This document shows, one piece after another, positions 44,201 to 53,240 of a stretch of DNA of 64,000 bases. The position numbers and the translations under genes were made by a program. Under the pieces are notes generated by a model, which worked only from the letters and a program-made list of their open reading frames with translations, did no database searches and was not told where the DNA came from. The DNA comes from Cyanophora paradoxa (taxonomy: Eukaryota > Glaucocystophyceae > Cyanophorales > Cyanophoraceae). Numbering within the stretch: the stretch's first letter is position 1; the number at the start of each line of letters is the position of its first letter. The stretch lies in NCBI GenBank assembly GCA_004431415.1, contig QPMI01000457.1, positions 248,001-312,000 of the forward strand, written 5' to 3'.

Positions 44201-45258
44201 ATGTGGATTGGAATGATGTCTTGTTTGTCTAGCGCAGTCGTGTAGACGCAGAGCTTAACATTATTCGCACACTCAAATTTGCTGAACATTTTCGAATCGA
44301 GTGGTGTCGGATACGTAAGCATTGTACAATCTAGCGATGCCTCGTGCTGCCTATAGCTTCCTGCATGCCTCGAATCCACCCCTGGCGCCAGCGGATTGCG
44401 CGCTGCGAGGACAGCATATTTAAAGCACTCGTTGTTTGGTGCATTGATATTGATCAAGGCCTGCTTGAGTGCAAGCCAGCTCGGAAGTACAAACCCACGT
44501 CCACGGCCGCCCATACGTCTGAAATATCTAATCACTGTAAAGCGTAGCTTAATCCATGTCTCGAAAGCGGAAGAATCACGGCTCTTTTCCTGCGCAATAG
44601 TATCTAGCTCCTCCAGCTGTGAGCGGATCGCCTCAACAACGTCTGACCCTGGGAGTATGCGGTAAAATTTCCTGTGCTCAATCACTACTGCAAGCGCTGA
44701 GTCCTCGTTAGGCTTGCGAAAGAGTCCGACTCCTGAGACCTGCAAAGCTATGCCCATTCGATCCTGACTGGCTAATTCTTGCTGCACGCTCGCAAATGCC
44801 ACTGCGCCTGCTCTGAACCTCGCATTATTTTCTAACTGCGCCTGCATCGATGTGACTCGGCCTGTTCCACGTGAGGGCCGGTACTCCCAGTCAGCGTATG
44901 TCCCGTTCAGCGCTGTCGTCACTGTGCCATCCTCCTCTGCAATTTGAGTTTCGCTGAATTCGTTTGCGCTCGGATCCGGCAGCTCTGAGAACCCGGCCAC
45001 GATTTCAGCCTGACCCTCGGCAATAGCAAGCTCTAGCCGGGCAGCTGCCACTGGTCTCGACGGCCTCGGTACCGCTGATAGCTCATTCAAAAGTGATGCG
45101 TATTTTTGTAGTGTCGGCAGTCGCGTGCGTGAGCCACTCGCACTGATGCGCTGCAGTTTGTTTCTAAATTGCCCATGAATAAACCTGCGATTGTACAAAA
45201 CCTCGGCCTGGCCTGCTATCTGCTCTTTGAGCCGCGCGATCTCAAACCGGCGCTCCAT
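41212..45258 (-). CDS. Protein-primed DNA polymerase B, intact with exonuclease
   Basis: A 1348-aa pPolB. The N-terminal third includes coil-forming and NAPNNECFKYAVLAA/HYLWIKNISRLF segments and a C2H2-like finger (HYCLACQCGF...H...C, about 400). The exonuclease motifs are complete: YADSE (about 453), FFHNGRGFD (about 611) and YMKTD (about 809), with the CYMC...RDHCH...CNACN zinc motif before ExoII. Polymerase motifs follow: DANNLYG (914), KLLNNAVFG, GTDTDS (about 1178) and KSY. A TATA-like GTTATAAAGG lies about 80 bp upstream of the ATG (minus strand). Uninterrupted, unlike the element 2 gene. Confidence 0.93.
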   Translation of the reverse strand: MERRFEIARLKEQIAGQAEVLYNRRFIHGQFRNKLQRISASGSRTRLPTLQKYASLLNELSAVPRPSRPVAAARLELAIAEGQAEIVAGFSELPDPSANEFSETQIAEEDGTVTTALNGTYADWEYRPSRGTGRVTSMQAQLENNARFRAGAVAFASVQQELASQDRMGIALQVSGVGLFRKPNEDSALAVVIEHRKFYRILPGSDVVEAIRSQLEELDTIAQEKSRDSSAFETWIKLRFTVIRYFRRMGGRGRGFVLPSWLALKQALININAPNNECFKYAVLAARNPLAPGVDSRHAGSYRQHEASLDCTMLTYPTPLDSKMFSKFECANNVKLCVYTTALDKQDIIPIHISAATDAIPILYVPAGDGNDVGHYLWIKNISRLFGKHGSNAKHYCLACQCGFSSDEAFKNHLKYDRCLDRDEHARDVLPKKGEHIIKFNSFEKTIRQRLVGYADSETMTVPVLQTESVSKTKQLGVHAISSIGCLVILNKGQNQGTNETVESVENSETRQQEQFWFSHMGSQTEESAEAFVTWLDEKEPQFKGILEEKATMQITQEQERSFQAAETCYMCGSEFKEVKDKNRDHCHDSGQYLGAACNACNRRRAKAAAVPIFFHNGRGFDFHLLVRALAAGYNRRKVAENAFRAEVERKFQAKYAGRELSTDHAINAKKRLERELRPRELLSTKFDQVFQNSERMSQFTYGIYVFRDSAQHLQGTLDSLAAAVPDEKKNITRALHESETRFKLMTRKGVYPYKYITGWDRLAETSLPGRRQFYNELKQSKCSRDDYAHAQSVWRELGCRTMADYTMEYMKTDIALLGDIFENYRDTCMETYKLDPSYFMSIPGFSWQAALKHTGQQLELFYEGQEDMHRFIEKGIRGGISMISTRYARANNAWIDKYIVGHRKKQGWLLYLDANNLYGLSMKQKLPTGDFKWENVSGITNPKLYITDLDVNGSRGFSLEVDMYCPEELHDYFSDYPLAPERMCVSKEHLSEAQRETIEREKLSGIERTPKLVPNLLPKKNYVVDARVLQFYVSMGMVVSKIHRVLSFAQSAWLESYIDLNTLKRKQAEFPYEKDLYKLLNNAVFGKTMENVRNHCNSELVTTGERLAKINTEPNRLRQVAIYDENLVYVNKRKSEYKLNKPIYCGFAILDLSKLHMYRFYYKVLKALWGDRLKLLGTDTDSLIIQIETENLYEDLRKIKNELDVSEYPMSHPFFEGMSEDEVQRLRSMGKVPGLFKDECGGRQMLEWIANRPKSYFMSTEESEVHKCKGVNKTFSSSLTRERYYDCIFGGISCNVDGILGFRSKQHRIWLQRTSKQALHPLDTKRFLCEDGVNTRAIGHYKNLSNN

Positions 45259-45516
45259 TTAACAATAGCGCTCCAAAAGATTTTCAGAGAAAGCGCGCAA
45301 CCAACCGCTCGTCCCTATAGGGCGGTGCGATTCCTTTATAACATGTCACTGAGGCACATTGTGTGGTAGATCGCGATCGCAGCTGGTGCTGCTTGGAAAA
45401 CTGATAGCTGAGTTGGCGCTCTTGCGGCGGCGATGTAAAAGCATACGCAAATGCATTTAAATTCGAATTCTAGTAGCGCTTATAACACTACAGTAAGCAG
45501 TCTTAGAAGGCATGAC

Positions 45517-45935
45517 GTTCGTGACTTTGGACAAAAGTTCACGTCCAAAATCCTCAAGCATGCAGGCGCACCACCACGCATGTCTCGCTCAATCTAGCCG
45601 CTAATATAGCCTCAATTACACTATAAGAGACGACTAGGCTAGTTGCTAGCCAATTCGGGCGGCGTTCTGAAGTTCGTGACTTTGGACAAAAGTTCACGTC
45701 CAAAATCCCCAAGCATGCAGGCGCATCCCCACGCATGCGTGTCATGATCAAAGCGCTAGTATAGCCTCAATTACACCACAGGAGACTACTAGACTACTTG
45801 CTAGCCGATTCGGGCGCCGTTCTGAAGTTCGTGACTTTGGACAAAAGTTCATGTCCAAGGTCGCCTAGTGACTTTGGACACAAATTCACGTCCAAGTTCG
45901 CATAGTGACTTTGGACAAAAGTTCAAGAGCAATCT
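45517..45935. repeat. 155-bp tandem repeat with internal hairpin
   Basis: The sequence GTTCGTGACTTTGGACAAAA recurs at 45517, 45672 and 45827, a period of 155 bp, with AAGCATGCAGGCGCA and TTGCTAGCC sub-blocks. The last copy breaks into a shorter array of TAGTGACTTTGGACA units to about 45,930. TTTGGAC and GTCCAAA around the TTCAC form a small stem in each unit. Confidence 0.8.
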
Positions 45936-46076
45936 CTAGGCCTTATTGATCTGGCTATCCTTATCACTGTCAGGCACGTCATCATTAGTAATCAATTGAG
46001 AAATCTTTAAGTGCTTTTAAATGCTGAGCCATTTTCGGAACCAGCCATGTCCAGAAGTATCAATATATATTAATTA

Positions 46077-46225
46077 ACTTCTAGGCAATGCCCAAAGGTA
46101 ATATCTATTCTTTTAATACTTCTAGGCAATGCCCATAGGTAATATCTATTCTTTTAATACTTCTAGGCAATGCCCAAAGGTAATATCTATTCTTTTAATA
46201 CTTCTAGGCAATGCTCATAGGTATC
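46077..46225. repeat. 41-bp tandem repeat
   Basis: Units begin at 46077, 46118, 46159 and 46200 (ACTTCTAGGCAATGCCCAAA and on); the fourth is partial. Copies differ by one or two bases. There are no unique spacers, so it is not a CRISPR array. Confidence 0.88.
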
Positions 46226-46698
46226 TTTATCTTTACAGCACCCAATTCAGTCCAGCAAGCTAGGGATTACAGTGAAGGTAAAAAGAATGAAGTTATTCTC
46301 TCCTGAGGCCGCAGCAGACCGCGCGCAAGGGGGGGCCGCGCTCCTCTACGTCTCTTCTAGTTGTCAGCTCTGTCTTGAATAGTCGCAAGCTATTGCTAGG
46401 CTTTGACCTAGGGAAAAGGCCGGCAGACGTAGCTGGATCGGCGGGGTAGACGTAACGACAGAGCGTGGTCGGAGGGAGAATGGGGTGGACGCTAGGGCTG
46501 GTGCAGCGAGGGAGGTGGTGAGGAGATGGGGTGGCGGAGAGGGGTGGGCCATCTGGGTGGGCTCTCTCTCATTTTTTTTATAAAGCTGCGCGGGGGTCGA
46601 TTCGGCCTCGAACAGCTCGGGGCTGATGGTAACGGAAAACGCATTATTTCGGGACCGCATTATTTCGGGACCGCATTACTTAAGTGTCTTTAGGCCCC

Positions 46699-47879
46699 CT
46701 GGGCAGCCCCCGCAGTGCTGGTGTCTAGAGACTGTGGCCGGTAATTCACCAAAAAAAAATACTTAAGTGCCCGCATTACTTAAGTGTTTTACGGTACTCG
46801 TAAGAGTCTGCTAGACCCCTAAAAAAACGATTAGGACCCCCGGTACAGTATTTCCCGGACCGGGTCCGATTTAGGAGCTCGGTCGGCGTGCGTGCCGGGG
46901 GGCGCCCTGCAAGCGCGACCAACGCTCTCAGCTAGTTCGATAATGCCCGGATCGCAACTCGCCGCGTCCCCGGGCGAGCGGTGTGAGCTTCAGGCGGTCG
47001 GCAAGCGACTGGCACCTTCGGAGAGCCTCCGGAGCGGCGTGCCGGTCAGCAGGCGGCAGCAACGCCTTCAGAAGTGATAGTATAGCATACAAGATCGTTC
47101 TGGAATGCCGCGTACGTGGCTCTGATGCATACTGAGATGGTTGAGATGCTTCTGGAGCGGCTGGGGCGCCCGCCGGCCCCGCTCCCTCGACATCTGCTTT
47201 TTTTTTTTTTTGAGTTTTCCGTAGTTGCGAATCGTGTCACAACCACACGGCGGCCCGTCGGCTTGTCTATGAGGAATCGTGTATTCGTAGTACGAACCAA
47301 CTGTTATGCTTGTCGTGGGGCCGGGCCCCTGTGTCAATCTCTCCGCCAAGTGTGGATACCGACGCGCGACCAAGGCCAAGCCGCGCGCGCTGGCCTCGGG
47401 CTTCACCAGCTTCTCCTTGCGCTTCCCGGTCGCCTTGCCCATCGTGGCAGGCCTAGCTGCACGGTAGCTACGTGCTCGGCGGTGCGCGTCCGGCTTCCCT
47501 GTACCCGGGTTTTGGACTTGGCTAATCGTTTTTTTAGGGGTCTAGCAGACTCTTACGACTAGTAATGGCGGGGAGTCGACGTCGGGCCTCATGATCAGCT
47601 GGCCCGGCGGGGACTCACCGGGGAGTCGGCGGGGACTCGCCGAGTCGGCTCCGACCCTCCGATTCGGCCCAGGCTCTGAGACTCTCCACTGAGTCCCCAG
47701 TGTCCCCACGGCCAGAGTCGGCGGGGACTCGAGTGCGAGGCACAGCGAGCTCGCAAATTCGAGTCGCAAATTACTCGCAATCACCCCCTAGAGACTCCTT
47801 TTGTCCCTGAGCCAGGCCCCCTGGGAGGCTGGGCAGCCCCTGCAGTGCTGGTGTCTAGAGACTGTGGCCGGTAATTCAC
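46699..47879. repeat. 51-bp direct repeat pair flanking the inverted-repeat element
   Basis: CTGGGCAGCCCC(C/T)GCAGTGC...GGCCGGTAATTCAC occurs at 46699-46749 and 47829-47879 with a single mismatch. Confidence 0.8.
46798..47558. mobile_element. Small nonautonomous element with 37-bp terminal inverted repeats
   Basis: 46798-46834 (TCGTAAGAGTCTGCTAGACC and on) is the exact reverse complement of 47522-47558. The 687-bp interior encodes nothing convincing. Size and ends fit a MITE-like DNA transposon remnant of the host; no target duplication is obvious. Confidence 0.65.
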
Positions 47880-48194
47880 AAACAAATGGCTGAGGTCGAA
47901 CTTGACGAATTAATATTCGAATCCTCGACGCGCGCACGCGCTTCTCCGCTCGAGCTCGCTGATCCGTCGATTGCTGTTTTTCGAAGTCGGTGTTTCCTGT
48001 CACCCTCGACCTGGTCCCGTGCACGTGTACCCCCCGGGACCTGCCATGCCCCTGCACCCCGCCTTCTGGGAAAGCGCCGTAGGGGGGAAGGTCTATGAGG
48101 CCGGGAAGGATAGAGCTCGTGGAGAGTCACAGAGGGGGGCGGGGACGGGCGGGCGGCGGGGCTCTCCTAGCAGGCTGCAGCTGCCAGACTGGAG

Positions 48195-50226
48195 CTATGT
48201 CGCGGCGAACTTGTAGCGGAGGAACTCCGTGGCGATCGTGATGAAGACCTCGACCTGCGGGGCGCGGGGCGCGGGGCGCGCCGGCGTTGAGGCCGGAAGG
48301 AAGAAGGGGCCCGAGCGCGGGGCGGGCGGGGCCGTGGGGCGGGGGGCACCAGGATGAGGCCGATGACGATCCACTCAAGGGAGGAGCTGTGCCGCTGGTT
48401 CAGCTGCGCGCCGCGCCCCGTCAGCCCGCGGCGGTGCCGGAGAGGAGAGGAGAGGGGCGCCAGGACGCGCCTCGTTGTTTAGCATCTCGAGCATCTCGCG
48501 GCAGACGTCCAGGCGCTTGTTCAGCACCTGGGGTAGGGGGAGGGGGAGGGGGTACAATGTCAGGGGACGAGGGGGGGAATTCGAAAGGAGAGGGAGCGGG
48601 GCGCCCGCGCGCCTCGACGCGGGTACGGATGTTGAGGTACGTCGCCGTCGTCAGGTAGATCGGCTCCAGCTCCGCGAACCTGCCCGGCGGGGTACCGTCG
48701 CACCGGATCGGGGGGCGAAGAAGACGGGAGGGGGGTAGGGCGCACTCCCAGAAGAACTCCGGGGTGTCGAGGATCTCGGAGTGGAGGTTGACGGAGGAGC
48801 GGTGGAGGAAGAGGCGCCCGATCAGCCGCGACATGTCGAGCTGCGGAGGGGGTACGGCGATGAGTGAGAGGGCGGGTAGGGGTACGCCGACAGATAGGCG
48901 GGTAGGTCGGGGCGGACGCGGGACATGCGGATCTTGCCGTGGCGGGCCATCTCGGCGGGGAGGGGCTTCGTAGCGGCGATCAGCTGCCGCGTCCCCTCCT
49001 CGAAGTGGTCCAGCTTCGCCGAGGCCGCCGCCGCCGGCCGATCAGGGGGGCGGTGTGGAGGGGCGGGCGGGGCCCCTTTTTGACCTTCACGGAGGTGGCG
49101 AGCGCGTACGAGAAGGAGATCTTGTAGAGCAGGTCCTGCGTCCGGTTGCCCCAGCGCCCCGGGCCCATGATGATCCCCGCTGCGCCGCCGGCCTCAGCGG
49201 GGAGGGACAAGGGCGGACAAGGGCGGGCCGGGCACCCTCGTCGGTGCGGCAGTCCGGGAGGATGATCTCGTCGCTCACGATGCGCGCCCACTGCCGCCGG
49301 CGTCAGCCGCCCCCGCGAGGCCGCGCCGAGGCCCGGCCCCGCCCGCACCTCGGTCAGGTGCTCCGTGCTCTTCGAGGGCGCCCGCGACCAGCTGCGGGCG
49401 AGGGCGACCCGAGCTCAGCGCGGGGCGGCCCGGGGCGGCCCGGGCTCGGGCTCGCGCAAGAGGGGCGGCGTACTCCTCCAGAGGCCGCGAGAAATCCTTG
49501 TGGTACGAGTACCGGAAATCGTCGTCCTGGAGGGGAGCAAGCGGGGTCGGCGGGGGTACGCAGTGCTCGAAGGGGAGGGGGTACCGCGATGTCGTCGGGG
49601 CCGAGGGACTCCTCCTCGATCTTGTAGCTCTTCAGCTCCGCCAGGATCCTGCCGGGGGGTACGGGGATCAGCCGGGGGTACGGGGATCGCGGCGGGGGTG
49701 GCGCGCCTCCGCTCCTCGGTGCGGCGCAGGCCCCACATGACGACGACGCCGTACGAGAAGTAGAAGATGTCGCCGCCTGCGGCGCCCGCCGTTGCCGGCG
49801 GGGTACGCGGTCGTTCGGCCGGGAAGGGGGGTACCGTTGTCGTAGAGGGCGACGTGGATGACCTCGCGGATGAACTGGGCCCGCTTCGTCATCATGAGCG
49901 CCTGGAAGAGCTCTGCCGTGGAGGGCGTGAGCGGAGGAGCGGGCGGCGCCGGCGTGGGAGCGGGGAGGCGGAGCGCCGAGCGGGGTCGGGGACGGGGGGC
50001 ACCCTCCATACGGTACGAGGTGGCCGTGCTGTAGCACCCGACGCTGCGCGGGGACGCGGCTCGGGGGCCGCGGACCGCGGGCGGGGCGGGCGCGGCCGCA
50101 CCGCCCCCTCCTCTCCTCCTGCTCGTCGCCCTTCCGCGTCTGCCGGAGGTCGTTCCTTCGTTTGAAGTCGTCCCGCGTGCGCTTCTTCCATTCCGCTCTC
50201 CTGTGGCGAAGTCGAGGGCATGGCAT
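48195..50226 (-). CDS. RMD1/YagE (DUF155) family protein, multi-exon
   Basis: Minus-strand exons spell the family pattern in order: FQALMMTKRAQFIREVIHVA (49,860-49,915), FSYGVVVMWGLRRTEE (about 49,715), YKIEEESLGPDD, FRYSYHKD, DEIILPD (about 49,260), KISFSYALATSVKV (about 49,100), LARHGKIRMS region (about 48,930), DMSRLIGRLFLHRSSVNLHS and ILDTPEFFWE (48,747-48,836), EPIYLTTATYLNIRTRVE (about 48,650), LNKRLDVCREMLEMLNNE, LEWIVIGLIL and VEVFITIATEFLRY with stop at 48195. The hydrophobic C-terminal segment is the membrane anchor known in this family (yeast Rmd1, human RMND1). Many introns begin GTACCCC or GTGCCCC. The 5' end is uncertain. Confidence 0.7.
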
Positions 50227-50723
50227 GCTGTGTATGCGTTCGACAAGGGCGTGCGCACGATTGCGCGTAAGCGCGGCTCTTCAAGAAGCGGTCGTCGATG
50301 GTCTCCCCCGGCATCGATCTGCACGTACGTGCATCAGCAGTGCTCCCGCGCGGCGAATGGGCCGGACGCGGCCGGCGGGGGGCACCGTGCTTCGCCGTCA
50401 AAGCGCCGAGACGGGGACCCATCGCGCGTGTTCCGCGGCGGGCTGGGATCGTCACGAAACCTCGCCTTGCTGCCAGACATCACGCTCGCGTCGGATGCGC
50501 GCTGCCGGGGCGGTCTCTGTGGCGAGACAGCGTCGTCTTCCCTGTCTGCACGCTCGCGTCAGGAACGTGACACATATGCAAAGCAGAACCCTCAGATCTC
50601 GCGCAGGCATCTCCCCGACGCGTGCGCCCGCCAGGCGCCGTCACACCTTGCATGAGCGGGCGGTCTTCGTCCTCGTCGTCCAAATCCTGTGGCATCGCCC
50701 TCCTCCCTCCGTGAGAGGAGCTC

Positions 50724-51588
50724 ATGGCTCGTGAGGCTGTCTGGAGCTGTCTCGAATTTACGGGTACAGGGCAAATTGCGATCGGTCCGGGTACACGTGC
50801 AACAATGTTCGCAGCACTGCCGCAGCCGGCGCCGCTGGCTCCCTTCGCGCCCCGGCAGCAGAAGGCTGTAGGCCTGCGTAACATCGTCTTCAAGGCCGAC
50901 GACCAGGGCAACTGGCAAGGTCGCCGCGCCCGCCTGGCGCCTCGCCGCGCCGCCGCTGACCCTCCTTGCAGGCGGCTGGAACCAGCTGTAAGCCCTGGCC
51001 GCGCCACCTGCGCTGCCGCTGCCGCTGCCGAGCCGACCGCGCGCGCCTCTCGCTCACACCGCCGGCGCAGGCTGAACGATGACACCGCAAAGCAGTGGCG
51101 CAAGGAGCAGGATGCGGTGCGTTTGGCACCCTCGCGCCGGCTGCGTGCCCCGGCGAACCCGCCGGACCCGCACGTGTAGATTACTTTCGCATCATAGCGA
51201 CGCGGCTCGGGGGCGCGGTCATCTAGATTCGAGCATAGCTTGCAGTGCTAGTCTAGATACCACCAGCCTGGCAGTTCGCTATGAGGCCCGCCTGTCACGG
51301 GCGCCCGCTGCCGTCCAGCCCGGCCGCGCGCGCTCGGGGAGCGACCCCGACGCTGCGTGACCCGGCGCGCGCGCAGGCGATGAAGACGAAGCAGGAGAAG
51401 GGCAACTGCCCGAAGTGCGGCGGCACGGGCCGCGTGAGCTGGTTCTTCAACCTCGGCTTTGCCAAGGCGCGCGCGCCGGCGCCCTTCCCCCGCTTCCTCT
51501 GGGCCTCGCTGACCGTGCCGGGCAGGCGTTCAAGCCGTGCGTGGCCTGCAACGGAACGGGCGACAAGGACTGGATGGACAAGGAGTAG
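50724..51588 (+). CDS. Small DnaJ-type zinc-finger (CxxCxGxG) protein, multi-exon
   Basis: Exons join in frame: from ATG 50724 or 50805 (MFAALPQPAPLAPFAPRQQK) to NWQ at about 50,918; GGWNQ (about 50,970); LLNDDTAKQWRKEQDA (about 51,072-51,117); AMKTKQEKGNCPKCGGTGRV ending FAK (51,380-51,470); FKPCVACNGTGDKDWMDKE with TAG ending 51588. Two CxxCxGxG units form the DnaJ-like zinc centre. The last intron appears to use a GC donor. The protein is about 110-135 aa; it resembles small organelle thiol-chaperone-type proteins, but location is unknown. Confidence 0.6.
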
Positions 51589-51795
51589 GGCCGGCCGCGG
51601 GCGCCCCCACCCCTCCCCGGCCCCGGGCCCGGAGCCGGAGCCGACCCGCCCGAGCCGGGCCCTATCCCTGCTTGGCCGAGCGGCCGCCCTCCCTCCGGCT
51701 TGTACATGTACGAGTCGAATAGTACGAGGCACATACTGCAGGCTGCAGCTTTCGGCGCGTGCCCGCGGCTGCCTGCGGAGGGGCGGGCGGGCGGC

Positions 51796-53240
51796 CTAGC
51801 TCATGAAGCCCGAGCAGCGGGCGGCGCCGCAGAAGCAGGGGGCCCGCTCCTCCTCGGGCGGGAACTTGTAGTCGTACGTCAGCTCGCCCCCTGCCGGCGC
51901 AGGCGTGAGGCGCACGCCCGCGCCGCGCGCGCCGGGCTCCAGAGGGGGAAGGAAGGCGGACCCTTGGGGATGCGGCGGCCCGAGAAGATGACGACCTTCT
52001 TGCGCCCCTTGTACGTCACCAGCTGCGTGTAGCAGTTCGGCTGCCAGCTCGCCGCGTCAGCGTTTAGAAGAGGAGAGGGGGGGGAAAAGGGGGGTACACG
52101 CGCCTCGCAGGAGTGGTTGATGAAGCGCGCCATGTTCCCCTTCCGCGTCGCGTCGATCTGCGAACGAAGTTCAGGGACGGGGGGGGGTAGGGGGGAGGTA
52201 GCCCGGGTTGGCAGACCACGCGGTTCTCGTCCAGGCGGAACAGGTACGACGAGCGTATCCCCCTGAAGAGGACGACGGGAGGGGGTCAGGACGGGGTACG
52301 TGTTTTTGGTGAAAACAAAAAGACGGGCGGCGGCACCGACGGATGTAGAACTGCTCCATTGGGTCCTCCATCTGCAGGCTGGTTGTCGGGGGTACGCCCG
52401 CGGGGGGGGGGAAGAACTCGCCTCGTTGGGGATGAGTACCCCGACGTACTCGACGAGGGGCTCCTGGGAGGGTAGGTCCCCCTCGGCCTTGACGCCGGCG
52501 CCGTGCATCGGGCTCTTGAAGACCTTCAGGCGGCTCTTGTGCGTCGCCAGCTGCCCGGGCCCGGTCGTCGGGGGGTACAGGAAACGGGGCGGGGGGCGCG
52601 CGCGCCTTCTCCCACTCGTCGTCAGTGAGGTCCTGCATGCGCCTGTAGCGCTCCTGCATGGGCGGGGGCGGCCGCAGCGCCCGCGCCGCCTCCCGCCGCT
52701 CCCGCGCCTGCTCCGAGGCGACGCGGAGCAGCTCGGCGCGCATCTCCTGCACCGAGCGCGCCCGCGCGCATCGCCCGACCTCCAGCTCCGCCTCGGGGGC
52801 CGCCGCCGCCGGCGCCCCGCTCGCCAGCGCCGCCCCCCGAGAGTGCTCCCTCGCCTCCCTGCGGCCGCGGCGCGCTCGGCCCGCTCCGAAGAAATCGCTG
52901 GAAGGAGGGGGGTACGCCGCACTGGACGAGGGCCTCCTCCTTCTTCTTGGCCGCGGCGGAGGCCGCCGCCGGGGCCCTCCGCGCCGCCTGCGGGAGGATT
53001 CAAGAGAAGGCAGGGAGGAAAGGCGGCAGGACGGGGACGCACGGCGCGCGGGGCCGGGCGCCATCGCGCTGCTTTCTGCAGTTTCGAAATCAGCGTCGAG
53101 AGGAGCCGGGTAGCCTAGTAGGATGGCGGGCCAGGCACCTCCTCCGGGGGGCGGGACCACGTGACGGCCAGCGGCCAGCGCTGCTTGCGGTACACTGCAG
53201 GGGCGCCTCGGCGAGAGGGATGAGAAGCAGGGCGGGGCGG
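51796..53240 (-). CDS. SET-domain histone methyltransferase (SET1/MLL-like), C-terminal exons
   Basis: Minus-strand exons encode, in order, RRMQDLTDDEWEKA (about 52,610-52,650), KSRLKVFKSPMHGAGVKAEG and LVEYVGVLIPNEA (52,430-52,545), SSYLFRLDENRVV (about 52,215-52,255), IDATRKGNMARFINHSCEA (52,105-52,160), NCYTQLVTYKGRKKVVIFSG (about 51,975-52,040) and LTYDYKFPPEE...CFCGAARCSGFMS with stop at 51796. This is a full SET core with the post-SET CxCxxxxC zinc site, as in COMPASS-type H3K4 methyltransferases. Upstream exons from about 52,660 are Ala/Arg-rich and uncertain. It may be one gene with the region up to 55,469. Confidence 0.72.

Larger units (their letters stand above)
26864..46270. mobile_element. 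Element 3: full-length Polinton-like virus
   Basis: About 19 kb with genes in several transcription blocks: fibre and two small genes (minus), phospholipase (plus), minor capsid (minus), minor capsid, MCP, ATPase and coil partner (plus), HNH and ExoX-C-like (minus), AT-hook (plus), pPolB and integrase (minus). All major genes are open. A 28-bp-arm hairpin (26906-26976) stands near the left end and tandem repeats (45.5-46.2 kb) near the right. I found no clear terminal inverted repeat or target duplication, so the ends are approximate. It is only distantly related to elements 1 and 2. Confidence 0.85.
45259..46290. other. Right flank of element 3: noncoding, repeat-rich
   Basis: No gene seen. 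It holds the pPolB promoter region, a 155-bp tandem repeat, a 41-bp tandem repeat and a lone CTGTCAGGCACG word (about 45,968) like the element 1 repeats. Base composition changes sharply to GC-rich host DNA at about 46,290. Confidence 0.65.
46290..48190. other. Host intergenic DNA
   Basis: GC-rich. No gene I can support. It holds CGCATTATTTCGGGAC direct repeats (46,649-46,675), a 761-bp inverted-repeat element, a 51-bp direct repeat, a T-run at about 47,200, and GGGGAGTCGGCGGGGACTCG-type reiterations (47,570-47,740). Confidence 0.5.

Noticed and set aside
46077-46225. Possible CRISPR array
   Set aside because: The 41-bp units are contiguous with no unique spacers, and the context is eukaryotic.
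47068-47442. 124-aa minus-strand ORF inside the inverted-repeat element
   Set aside because: The start (MGKATGKRKEKLVKPEASAR) looks plausible, but the rest is unstructured, crosses a T-run and has no recognisable transposase motif; not enough support to call a gene.
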